Source of the DNA: an uncultured Microbacteriaceae bacterium
GTDB taxonomy: Bacteria; Actinomycetota; Actinomycetes; Actinomycetales; Microbacteriaceae
Length of the DNA: 9,453 nucleotides
Direction: 5' to 3'
Assembly: GCA_937896185.1 (NCBI GenBank)
Contig: CALBMG010000025.1
Coordinates: 1-9,453, forward strand
Shown: positions 1-6,019 of the stretch, in pieces
How positions within the stretch are numbered: position 1 is the stretch's first letter
Layout of the letters: the number at the start of each line of letters is the position of its first letter
Translations under genes and position numbers: made by a program
Notes under the pieces: model-generated
The model's database searches: none
Seen by the model: the letters and a program-made list of their open reading frames with translations, nothing else
Told to the model about the DNA's origin: nothing

Positions 1-352
1 CAGCTTCTTCAGGCGAGATGTTGCGACAGGTCTTGCCAATGATGATGACGATTTCACCTTCGTAGTTGAGCCACTTGCAGCCGGCGGGGCGAACAACCGC
101 AGCGTCGTGCGAGTTGATGGCCGTGATCGGCTTGTGGAAGTATGTCGGAGCTTCGGGAAGCTTCGTCATGAATTCCTTGGTGCGGCTGTCGTAGTTCAGG
201 TGAACGGCGATGGCCTTGGTGGGCTCGACGGGGGGAAGGTGCAGCGCGTCGACGATGGCGACACGACGGCCGTCACCTGCGACGAGCTCTTCGCCGTCAC
301 GGACTACCTGGGTGGGATATCCGTCCAGAAGAATTCGACGATATTCAGTCAC
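1..352 (-). CDS. hpaG: FAH-family isomerase/decarboxylase (HpaG/HpcE-like), N-terminal part
   Basis: Partial gene; the first 117 residues are visible and the rest runs off the left edge. The protein resembles fumarylacetoacetate-hydrolase-fold enzymes of the homoprotocatechuate pathway (2-hydroxyhepta-2,4-diene-1,7-dioate isomerase / 5-oxopent-3-ene-1,2,5-tricarboxylate decarboxylase). Visible family marks are a PPVEPTK stretch followed by HLNYDSR near residues 41-57, YFHKP near 71-75, and YEGE at 97-100, whose two glutamates fit the ExE divalent-metal ligands of the fold. The third metal ligand (Asp) lies outside the window. The start is GTG at 352, inside the last codons of the dioxygenase gene, giving an 8-nt overlap (345-352) with an AAGG-type ribosome site about 10 nt upstream. 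This implies translational coupling in the hpaE-hpaD-hpaG operon. Which of the two reactions it performs, and whether it is single- or double-domain, cannot be told from the fragment. Confidence 0.87.
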   Translation of the reverse strand, partial: MTEYRRILLDGYPTQVVRDGEELVAGDGRRVAIVDALHLPPVEPTKAIAVHLNYDSRTKEFMTKLPEAPTYFHKPITAINSHDAAVVRPAGCKWLNYEGEIVIIIGKTCRNISPEEA

Positions 353-1256
353 GCGACAGCCTTACATCCTTGGGAAGGGGGAATCCGCCTTCGGGTTCAT
401 CAAACCATACGTGAACCTGGCCGGTTCCGACCGAGTTCTCGTACTTCGAGTACAGCTCACCGGGTGCGGTGTTCAGTTCTTCACCGGTTGCACCGGCCAT
501 CATCAGCCAGTGGCCGAACATGCCCTCGGGGCGGAACTTCATGAACTGAGGCATGGTTTCGAGGATCTGTGCGTGGTCGCCGGCCTGCATCCATTCGAGG
601 CGCTCTTCGTCCGCGGCGCGAGCCTCGGGGCTGAAGATGTGGCTGGGGTCGCTGGCTTCGTGCTTGCGCAGGTCGCGAAGCTTGTAGAACGTGTGGCTCA
701 TTGCGCCCGATGCGAGCAGCAGCACCTTGCGGTCGCTGTCGCGGATAGCTTCACCGATGGCACGACCTGCGCGCAGGAAGTCTTCGGTGGTCGCGGTCTG
801 TGCCAGCGAAACCGAGATCCACTTCTTGTCCTTCAGTCCGCGGCCCAGGTAGTGCCACAGGTTGATGGTCGCATAGAAGATGGGCAGGTGGTCGTCCTCG
901 ATGGGGGTGATCCAGGTGCCGTTCTTTTCGTCATAGTTCGCCATGGCCTTGGCCAGTTCGGGGTCGCCCTTGAACGAGTAGGGAATCTGGCTCATTCCAC
1001 GGGGGAGTTCCTCCGAGGTAAACAGGCCGCTGCGGTGGTCCTGAGCGGTGACGACGAACTCGACGGTGGTGAACCAGTGCGAGTCGAGCACGATCACGGT
1101 GTCGTAGTCGAGCGTGTCGAACTTGTCGACGCGCATCTTCTCGAGGCCGGGTACGAGCGAGATTTCCATGCCCTCGTTGAGTTCCTTGCGGGTCTCTTCG
1201 GGGAGCATGATGGTGGGGACGTGTGCGATCAGTGCCGCGCCAACTACCTTGCCCAT
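345..1256 (-). CDS. hpaD: 3,4-dihydroxyphenylacetate 2,3-dioxygenase, class III (LigB-type) extradiol
   Basis: 303 residues, slightly longer than the E. coli HpaD/HpcB enzyme (about 283). The family catalyses extradiol ring opening of homoprotocatechuate to 5-carboxymethyl-2-hydroxymuconate semialdehyde using a non-haem metal. Candidate metal ligands are visible: His12 in the AHVP motif, His60 in DSHWF, and Glu244 in the RPEG stretch. His123 (DDHLP) and His188 (SGAMSH) fit the conserved second-shell or acid-base histidines of LigB enzymes. GTGQV at 277-281 is a family C-terminal mark. The start is ATG at 1256, preceded by GAAGGA at good spacing. An in-frame ATG five codons upstream is less likely because it lies within the aldehyde dehydrogenase end. 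Only 2 nt separate it from the upstream dehydrogenase stop, so it is the second gene of the operon. The family is clear; exact substrate preference (homoprotocatechuate versus a related catechol) is inferred from the neighbours. Confidence 0.93.
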   Translation of the reverse strand: MGKVVGAALIAHVPTIMLPEETRKELNEGMEISLVPGLEKMRVDKFDTLDYDTVIVLDSHWFTTVEFVVTAQDHRSGLFTSEELPRGMSQIPYSFKGDPELAKAMANYDEKNGTWITPIEDDHLPIFYATINLWHYLGRGLKDKKWISVSLAQTATTEDFLRAGRAIGEAIRDSDRKVLLLASGAMSHTFYKLRDLRKHEASDPSHIFSPEARAADEERLEWMQAGDHAQILETMPQFMKFRPEGMFGHWLMMAGATGEELNTAPGELYSKYENSVGTGQVHVWFDEPEGGFPLPKDVRLSRD

Positions 1257-1258
1257 TG

Positions 1259-2725
1259 TTATTCCTTCCATCCGTTGGGTGATACGACGGTGTTCTTTAC
1301 ATCGGCGTAGAAATCGAACGACCAGGTGCCGCCTTCGCGGCCAATTCCGGACTTGCGCGACCCACCGAAGGGTGCGCTGAGGTCGCGGACGAAGAAGCAG
1401 TTCACCCAGATGGTGCCGGCAACCAGCTGCGAGGTCACATGGTCGGCGTGTTCCCGGTTTCCGGATACGAGGCATGCTGCCAGGCCGAATTCGGTGCCGT
1501 TCGCCATGGCGATGAGTTCTTCGTCGGTGCGGAAGGTCTGCATGGTGAGGACGGGGCCAAAGATTTCGCTGGTGACGATTTCGCTGCCCACGGGAGGGTT
1601 CTTGAACAGGGTGGGTTTGAAGAACAGGCCGCCCAGGTCGCCGTTGGGTTCACCGCCCCACAGAACTTCGATTCCTTCGCCCTTGGCGCGGTCGACGAAT
1701 CCCTTGATTCGTTCGAAGTGCACGGGGTGAATCTGGGGTCCGATATCGGTCGACAGGTTGCGGGGGTCGCCCTGCTTGAGGGTGGCAACTTTGGCGCGGA
1801 ACTTTTCGGCGAATTCGTCGGCGACGTCTTCGTGGACGAGCACGCGGGTGCCCGAGAGGCAGACCTGGCCAGCGTTGTCGTACTGTTCGACGGCCAGCTC
1901 GGCGGCGAGGTCGAGGTCGGCGTCGCCGAGAACGATGATGGGGCTCTTGCCGCCCAGTTCGAACGACAGGGGTGTCAGGTTGTCGGCTGCTGCCTTGGCG
2001 ATGACCTTGGCGGTGGGCACGCTTCCCGTGAACGAGATGCGCGAGATGCCGGGGTGCGACACCAGGGGCATGCCTGTGACGCGACCCAGACCGTTGACGA
2101 CGTTGAATACGCCGGCGGGGATGCCGGCCTGAACGGTGAGGTCGGCAAAGTACGAGGCGCTGAGCGGGGTCCACTCGGCGGGCTTGAGGACGACGGTGTC
2201 ACCGGCGGCCAGCGCGGGGCCGATCTTCCAGGTGGCGAGCATCAGGGGTGCGTTCCAGGGGGTGATCAGCGCGACGACACCCGAGGGGTCCCAGCTGATG
2301 TTGTTGCTGTGTCCGCGGGTTTCGAATGCGGGGTGGTGAAGCTTGTTGATTGCCCAGTCGGCAAAGAAGCGGATGTTCATGGCCACGCGGGGCATGACGC
2401 CACGGATGTGTGAACGCAGCAGCGATCCGTTGTCCATGGTTTCGATCATGGCGAGGGTTTCGATGTTGGCTTCGACGAGGTCGGCCAGTTTGTGCAGCAG
2501 TTCGCCGCGTTTCGCGGGGCCCATTGCGGCCCATGCGGGGAAGGCGGCGCGGGCGGCGTCGACGGCCGCGTTGACTTCGGCTTCGCCGGCCTGGTGGAAG
2601 TCTCCGAGGAAGGTGCCGTCGATGGGCGAGTGGTTGGCGAAGGTGTCGCCGGTGGCCACGCGTTCGCCGTTGATAAAGTTACGCGTGTCAATTGTTGCTC
2701 CGGCAACCTCGATGAAGTGCTCCAC
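1259..2725 (-). CDS. hpaE: 5-carboxymethyl-2-hydroxymuconate semialdehyde dehydrogenase (aldehyde dehydrogenase family)
   Basis: 488 residues, the usual length for an NAD(P)-dependent aldehyde dehydrogenase of the HpaE/HpcC group. Catalytic parts are in order: PWNAP with the oxyanion Asn158, nucleotide-binding FTGS at 232-235, general base Glu256 in FELGGKSP, nucleophile Cys289 in GQVCLSG, and EIFGPV at 388-393. It should oxidise the ring-cleavage semialdehyde made by the dioxygenase encoded 2 nt downstream. The start is GTG at 2725, preceded by an AAGGGGG ribosome site; no ATG in this frame lies upstream. It is the first gene of the minus-strand operon, and its promoter region carries an inverted repeat at 2741-2764. 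Many aldehyde dehydrogenases look alike, so the specific substrate rests mainly on its position beside hpaD and an hpaG-like gene. Confidence 0.92.
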   Translation of the reverse strand: MEHFIEVAGATIDTRNFINGERVATGDTFANHSPIDGTFLGDFHQAGEAEVNAAVDAARAAFPAWAAMGPAKRGELLHKLADLVEANIETLAMIETMDNGSLLRSHIRGVMPRVAMNIRFFADWAINKLHHPAFETRGHSNNISWDPSGVVALITPWNAPLMLATWKIGPALAAGDTVVLKPAEWTPLSASYFADLTVQAGIPAGVFNVVNGLGRVTGMPLVSHPGISRISFTGSVPTAKVIAKAAADNLTPLSFELGGKSPIIVLGDADLDLAAELAVEQYDNAGQVCLSGTRVLVHEDVADEFAEKFRAKVATLKQGDPRNLSTDIGPQIHPVHFERIKGFVDRAKGEGIEVLWGGEPNGDLGGLFFKPTLFKNPPVGSEIVTSEIFGPVLTMQTFRTDEELIAMANGTEFGLAACLVSGNREHADHVTSQLVAGTIWVNCFFVRDLSAPFGGSRKSGIGREGGTWSFDFYADVKNTVVSPNGWKE

Positions 2726-2740
2726 CGAACCCCCTTGTTC

Positions 2741-2764
2741 AAATCATTCGGATACTAATGATTT
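2741..2764. promoter_or_regulatory. Inverted repeat over the hpaE promoter, probable operator
   Basis: Outer arms AAATCATT (2741-2748) and AATGATTT (2757-2764) are perfect inverted repeats around an 8-nt centre. The core can also be read as TCATTCG-GATA-CTAATGA (6 of 7 arm positions paired). That is the same 7-4-7 plan as the palindrome in front of the P450 gene. It lies 16 nt upstream of the hpaE start and covers the proposed -10 box, a position suited to a repressor. The binding protein is not shown by the sequence; the MarR-family product of 3532-4032 is the natural candidate. Confidence 0.6.
2752..2757 (-). promoter_or_regulatory. Candidate -10 box for the hpaEDG operon
   Basis: Read on the minus strand this is TAGTAT, a good sigma-70/SigA-type -10 hexamer, placed 26 nt before the hpaE GTG. 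No strong -35 hexamer is seen at 16-18 nt spacing, as is common in actinobacterial promoters. It sits inside the inverted repeat at 2741-2764, so a bound regulator would block it. Confidence 0.4.
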
Positions 2765-2824
2765 AGATTAGGGTATGAAGTCCCACAGCGCCAGTCCATC
2801 GCAGAAAATTTTGGGAGAAATATC

Positions 2825-3535
2825 GTGAACACTCACACTCGCCCCCGCATCGCCATCCTGACCCGCTTTTCCGACAGCGCCTCGGCGCTGCGCCACCGTG
2901 CAGTCGTGACCGCTCGCGCGCTCGCCGAATCGGTATGGAACGCGGGCGGTGACCCCGTCATGTTGCTTCCGGCCGAAGACTCAAACTGGGCCGAACGCCT
3001 GCACGGAATCTCGGGCGTGCTGATGCCCGGTGGCGGCGACATTCACCCGTCGCTCTACAACGAAGAACCCGCCTCGGATGCGCTCTATGACATGGACCTG
3101 CTGCAGGATCACGCCGATGCGTCGCTCGTGCGATTCGTGATCGACACCGACATCCCGCTCTTCACCATCTGCCGGGGCACCCAGCTGACGAACGCCGTGC
3201 TCGGCGGGAACCTCGTCCAGGACATGGACGTGCACCACCGCAACCATGTACACACTGTCACGGTGGGTTCCGACCTCGAACAGCTCGGGCTTGCGGGCGG
3301 CGAAATCGAAGCATCGTGCTACCACCACCAGGCAATCGATCGTTTGGGTGAGCGCATCACCGTGCTGGCTCGCGCTGTCGAAGGCCACGTCGAGGCGGTC
3401 CGATACGACATAGGACAGTGGGCCTACGGCGTGCAGTGGCACCCCGAGGACAACGCGGCGACCGACTCACAGAATGCGGCGTTGTTCCGCCGCTTTGTGG
3501 ACGAAGCCCGCGCGCACGGGCCGTACTCGAACTAG
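2825..3535 (+). CDS. Gamma-glutamyl hydrolase, class I glutamine amidotransferase-like (peptidase C26, PuuD-like)
   Basis: 236 residues. The catalytic triad of the C26/PuuD group is present: nucleophile Cys116 in TICRGTQL, then His206 and Glu208 in GVQWHPE. MPGGGDIHP at 67-75 and LGGNLVQD at 126-133 are also typical. Members hydrolyse gamma-glutamyl amides such as gamma-glutamyl-GABA; no synthetase domain is attached, so it should act as a free hydrolase in the cytoplasm. The start is GTG at 2825 with GGGAGA about 6 nt upstream. It is transcribed away from the hpaEDG operon across a 99-nt gap, and its stop shares the CTAG tetranucleotide at 3532-3535 with the stop of the convergent MarR gene. 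Substrate unknown. Because of the aromatic-degradation neighbours, a gamma-glutamylated aromatic amine is a reasonable guess, as is a role in polyamine or GABA metabolism. Confidence 0.85.
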   Translation: MNTHTRPRIAILTRFSDSASALRHRAVVTARALAESVWNAGGDPVMLLPAEDSNWAERLHGISGVLMPGGGDIHPSLYNEEPASDALYDMDLLQDHADASLVRFVIDTDIPLFTICRGTQLTNAVLGGNLVQDMDVHHRNHVHTVTVGSDLEQLGLAGGEIEASCYHHQAIDRLGERITVLARAVEGHVEAVRYDIGQWAYGVQWHPEDNAATDSQNAALFRRFVDEARAHGPYSN

Positions 3536-4032
3536 TCGTCGCCTTCGATGGACTGAGTTACCTTGCGCAGCAGGGTCGCCAGCGTCAGGGTTTCCGCGGC
3601 GGTCAGGCCCGAGACGATTTGTTCTTCCATGGCATTGAACTTGGGGAACAGGTTCTCCATCAGTTCGCGCCCCGAATCGGTGAGGCGCACCAACACCAGG
3701 CGCCCGTCGAGGGGGCTCTTTTCGCGGGTAACGAAATCGCGCGCCTCGAGTGTAGTCAGCACGCCGGTGAGGGTGGCCTTGGAGAAACCACCTTCGGATG
3801 CGATGGCGCGGGTCTCGATCGGTTCCCACACCCAGACAACCCACATGACGACGAACGCGGTCCACGACAGGCCGCTGGGACGCAGCACGGTGCGTTCGAG
3901 TTGGTTACGGACGGCGGTGGCGCCGCGGAAAATGTTGCTCACGGCAGCGGTGGCGGTGAAGTTAATCGGCAGGCCGCCGAGTTTGTTTTCGACCTGACGC
4001 TCGGTCTCGGTGATGGTGTGGTGCCCAGCCAA
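3532..4032 (-). CDS. MarR-family transcriptional regulator
   Basis: 166 residues. A winged helix-turn-helix is visible: helices near 72-98, including GFSKATLTGVLTTLEARDFV, then the beta-wing SPLDGRLVLVRLTDSG at about 106-121, whose Asp-x-Arg wing tip is the MarR hallmark. Flanking helices (about 25-60 and 122-162) fit the dimerisation parts. The start is TTG at 4032, chosen because GGAGG lies 6 nt upstream and no ATG or GTG start with a ribosome site is in frame nearby. It is divergent from the P450 gene and convergent with the C26 hydrolase, their stop codons overlapping in CTAG. MarR proteins such as HpaR/HpcR repress homoprotocatechuate operons in enterobacteria, so this one is a good candidate repressor of both the P450 and hpaEDG, released by an aromatic ligand. 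That assignment is inference from context and shared palindromes. Confidence 0.9.
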   Translation of the reverse strand: MAGHHTITETERQVENKLGGLPINFTATAAVSNIFRGATAVRNQLERTVLRPSGLSWTAFVVMWVVWVWEPIETRAIASEGGFSKATLTGVLTTLEARDFVTREKSPLDGRLVLVRLTDSGRELMENLFPKFNAMEEQIVSGLTAAETLTLATLLRKVTQSIEGDD

Positions 4033-4084
4033 TTGGTGCCTCCGATGTGATGCCCGGGCGTGGTGGAAAATCCGGGACTAATTA

Positions 4085-4090
4085 ATTATG
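4085..4090 (-). promoter_or_regulatory. Candidate -10 box for the MarR gene
   Basis: On the minus strand this reads CATAAT, five of six matches to TATAAT, within an AT-rich island that includes the self-palindromic TAATTAATTA at 4079-4088. The implied leader before the TTG at 4032 is about 45 nt and contains the GGAGG ribosome site. The -35 is weak. A regulator bound at 4099-4116 would overlap the upstream part of this promoter, which suggests autoregulation. Confidence 0.3.
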
Positions 4091-4098
4091 CCGAAAAC

Positions 4099-4116
4099 CT
4101 TTTCGTAGCCGAATGA
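4099..4116. promoter_or_regulatory. Second, imperfect operator-like site in the marR-P450 gap
   Basis: CTTTTCG-TAGC-CGAATGA has the perfectly paired core TTCG-N4-CGAA (4102-4113), the same core and spacing as the palindrome at 4133-4152. The right arm CGAATGA is the exact reverse complement of the left arm TCATTCG of the hpaE site. Its centre is 35 nt from the centre of the 4133-4152 site. An overlapping repeat, CGAAAA-CC-TTTTCG at 4092-4105, could be an alternative reading of the same area. Confidence 0.45.
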
Positions 4117-4122
4117 ATCCGC

Positions 4123-4128
4123 TACAGT
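4123..4128 (+). promoter_or_regulatory. Candidate -10 box for the P450 gene
   Basis: TACAGT fits the TANNNT -10 pattern and lies 54 nt before the GTG start at 4182. Transcription would begin around 4135, inside the 20-bp palindrome at 4133-4152, the classic arrangement for steric repression. No clear -35 hexamer is seen; TTTTCG at 4100-4105 has the right spacing but a poor match and overlaps the second operator-like site. Confidence 0.4.
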
Positions 4129-4132
4129 GTTA

Positions 4133-4152
4133 ATTGTTCGTACCCGAACAAT
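4133..4152. promoter_or_regulatory. Perfect 20-bp palindrome, probable MarR operator
   Basis: ATTGTTCG-TACC-CGAACAAT: 8-bp arms pair without mismatch around a 4-nt spacer. Length and symmetry match typical MarR dimer sites. It lies between the MarR gene and the P450 gene, over the expected P450 transcription start, and 30 nt upstream of the P450 start codon. Confidence 0.72.
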
Positions 4153-4181
4153 CTTGGACTGCCTTACACAAAGGAGTGACG

Positions 4182-5426
4182 GTGGCATCAACATCTGATA
4201 TCAACCTCGCCAATCTCGACCTGTTTGAAAACGGTGCACCCTGGGACACCTTCGCCGAACTGCGCGCCAACGACCCCGTGCACTTCAGCGCCGAAGACCC
4301 CAGCGAAGGAAGCGGTTTCTACAGCTTCACCCGCTACCACGACATCGTCAAGGTGCTGCGCGACCCCGAAACTTTCACCTCGGAGCGTTTCACCAACCTC
4401 GAAGAAGTTGACGCCGAACAGGAAGAAGCCCGCCGTTCGCTGCTCGAAACCGACGGCGCACGCCACCGCGCACTGCGCCGCCTGCTGCAGGGCGAGTTCA
4501 CCCCCACCGCAGTCGCCCGTTACGAGACCTTCCTCCGCGGCCTGACCGCAACCACCCTGGATGCCGCCATCGCCAAGAAGGAATTCGACTTCGTTGACGA
4601 AGTATCGGCCGACTTCCCGATTCGTGTACTGGCCCGCATGCTCGATGTGCCCGACACCGACATCGGACAGCTGATCCGCTGGGGTAACGAAATGGTCGGC
4701 AACACCGACCCCGAACACGCCGCAGTGCTCATGCACTCGGAAGAGTCCGAAAAGTACCGCCTCGTTCCCTTCCGCTCGCCCGCAGCCCTCGAGGTCTTCG
4801 CCTATGGCGACGAGCTCGCACGCCAGCGACGCGGCAAGAACGGCACCGACCTCGTGTCCGTGCTCGTCAATTCGGAACCCTCGGACGGCATCCCCCTGTC
4901 CGAGCGTGACTTCCACACCAACTTCCTACTGCTCGTCGTAGCCGGAAACGAGACCACTCGTCACACCATCAGCCACAGCATGAACTGGCTGATGAACAAC
5001 CCCGACCAGATGGCATTGCTGAAGGAAAAGCCCGAGATGATTCCCTGGGCTGTCGAAGAATTCCTGCGCTGCGCCTCGCCGGTGTACCACTTCCGTCGCA
5101 CCGCCACGAAGGATGTCGAATTCCACGACAAGACCATCAAGGCCGGCGACAAGGTGCTCACCTGGTTCGCTTCGGGTAACCGCGACGAATCAATCTTTGA
5201 AGACCCGAATCGTATGGACGTCACACGCAACCCCAACGAGCACATGACTTTCGGTCGTGGTGGCCCGCACATGTGCTTGGGTAATGCGTTGGCGCGAATC
5301 GAGATCCGCATCATGTTCGAAGACCTGCTGTCGCGCGACATTACCCTCGAGCGCAACGGTGACATCGACTACCTGCGATCGAACTTCGTGCACGGCATCA
5401 AGCGATTCCCTGTCAAGCTGGCGTAA
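4182..5426 (+). CDS. Cytochrome P450 monooxygenase
   Basis: 414 residues, normal for a soluble bacterial P450. Landmarks in order: C-helix GARHRALRR with His95/Arg96, I-helix oxygen-activation motif AGNETTR at 254-260, the ExxR pair Glu293-Arg296 in EEFLR, and the haem loop FGRGGPHMCLG at 357-367 with axial ligand Cys365. The loop is one residue longer than the FGxGxHxCxG consensus, as in actinobacterial CYP124/CYP125/CYP126-like enzymes. The start is GTG at 4182, which has AAGGAG about 6 nt upstream; an in-frame GTG two codons earlier is possible but lies too close to that site. No ferredoxin or ferredoxin reductase gene is in the window, so electron partners must come from elsewhere. It is divergent from the MarR gene, shares its operator region, and is followed by a terminator, so it is probably monocistronic. 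The substrate is not readable; an aromatic compound feeding homoprotocatechuate is inferred from context, and a terpenoid or lipid substrate is an alternative. Confidence 0.93.
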   Translation: MASTSDINLANLDLFENGAPWDTFAELRANDPVHFSAEDPSEGSGFYSFTRYHDIVKVLRDPETFTSERFTNLEEVDAEQEEARRSLLETDGARHRALRRLLQGEFTPTAVARYETFLRGLTATTLDAAIAKKEFDFVDEVSADFPIRVLARMLDVPDTDIGQLIRWGNEMVGNTDPEHAAVLMHSEESEKYRLVPFRSPAALEVFAYGDELARQRRGKNGTDLVSVLVNSEPSDGIPLSERDFHTNFLLLVVAGNETTRHTISHSMNWLMNNPDQMALLKEKPEMIPWAVEEFLRCASPVYHFRRTATKDVEFHDKTIKAGDKVLTWFASGNRDESIFEDPNRMDVTRNPNEHMTFGRGGPHMCLGNALARIEIRIMFEDLLSRDITLERNGDIDYLRSNFVHGIKRFPVKLA

Positions 5427-5439
5427 CGCCGCTGACACG

Positions 5440-5480
5440 ACTGTGGCCGCTCCTCCTTGCCGAGGGGCGGCCACAGTTTT
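5440..5480 (+). terminator. Rho-independent terminator after the P450 gene
   Basis: An 11-bp perfect GC-rich stem, ACTGTGGCCGC (5440-5450) with GCGGCCACAGT (5467-5477), is followed directly by TTTT (5477-5480). It begins 13 nt after the P450 stop. It also lies beyond the 3' end of the convergent minus-strand gene that stops at 5537, but on that strand there is no T tract, so it serves mainly the plus strand. Confidence 0.85.
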
Positions 5481-5536
5481 GTATGACAACCTTTCGGGGC
5501 ATCGTGGGGCCTCGACCAGCGCCCCGCTTCGAGAGG

Positions 5537-6019
5537 CTAGGGCAGACGGGGCGCGGTCACTCCCAGATAGGTGCTGAGCGCCTCGACGATCAGATTGTGG
5601 TCCTCACGGTCGCTCAACCCGGACACGGTGATCGATCCGATTACCCCGGCTCCCGCCACGGTCACGGGGAATGATCCGCCAAATTCGGCGTAGTCACGTT
5701 CCGGCAGTGCCATGAGGTCGAGGAAGCTGCGGCCGTCGGCTTTGAGGAGCGCGAACCGGTAGGTGCTGGCGTGCAGCATCGCGATGGTGTTGCGCTTGCG
5801 GCGCGCAAAATCGATGTTTGCGGGCGTGGTGCCGGGAAGGCTGCACTGCACCACGGTGTTGGTGCCTCGGCTGATGTCGATCAGGATGGGCAGGCCGCGT
5901 TCTCGGGCGATGTCGCGGATGCTGCTGGCGACCTCGAATGCTGTGTCTTCCGTAAATTCCGGGAATACGAGTGCTGATTCTTGCTGACGGATGATGTCGA
6001 GTTCGGTGTCGATGCTCAT
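5537..6019 (-). CDS. UPF0303 family protein (haem-degrading/HbpS-like domain)
   Basis: 160 residues, the usual length for the UPF0303 group, which falls in the HbpS/GlcG (DUF336) fold superfamily and is often labelled a haem-degrading domain. Visible family marks: the ARERGLPILIDISR stretch at 38-51, SLPGT at 60-64, RKRN at 74-77, GGSFPV at 114-119, and the C-terminal GVIGSITVSGL at 125-135. No signal peptide or membrane segment is seen, so it is cytoplasmic. The start is ATG at 6019 with AGGA about 7 nt upstream; the ATG overlaps the TGA of the preceding ABM-fold gene (ATGA, 6016-6019), so the two are coupled. Biochemical function is unproven for the family; haem or tetrapyrrole binding is known for HbpS relatives. 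Confidence 0.85.
   Translation of the reverse strand: MSIDTELDIIRQQESALVFPEFTEDTAFEVASSIRDIARERGLPILIDISRGTNTVVQCSLPGTTPANIDFARRKRNTIAMLHASTYRFALLKADGRSFLDLMALPERDYAEFGGSFPVTVAGAGVIGSITVSGLSDREDHNLIVEALSTYLGVTAPRLP

Noticed and set aside
210..1310. A 366-codon plus-strand open frame opposite the dioxygenase
   Set aside because: The opposite strand has all the LigB-family residues, a ribosome site and operon spacing. The plus-strand product resembles no family and has no ribosome site.
1257..1475. N-terminal extension of the dioxygenase by 73 codons
   Set aside because: The added residues are Arg/Pro-rich and lie within the dehydrogenase coding sequence. The ATG at 1256 has a strong ribosome site and puts the metal-ligand His at position 12, as expected for the family.
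1439..2413. A 324-codon open frame on the plus strand opposite the aldehyde dehydrogenase gene
   Set aside because: Its translation is Gly/Val/Asp-rich with no domain signal, and it lies wholly antisense to a clear dehydrogenase. Such frames arise from the GC-rich third positions of the real gene.
4134..4181. Upstream extension of the P450 to a TTG at 4134
   Set aside because: The TTG lies inside the operator palindrome with no ribosome site. The GTG at 4182 has AAGGAG at proper spacing and begins where the normal P450 N-terminus is expected.
4188..4916. A 242-codon minus-strand open frame inside the P450 gene
   Set aside because: It is Gly/Val-rich antisense shadow sequence with no motifs, overlapping a P450 with all its landmarks.
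5509..5545. A possible second hairpin (GCCTC...GAGGC) near the end of the UPF0303 gene
   Set aside because: The arms are short and interrupted, and no T run follows on either strand. The 5440-5480 hairpin is far better.
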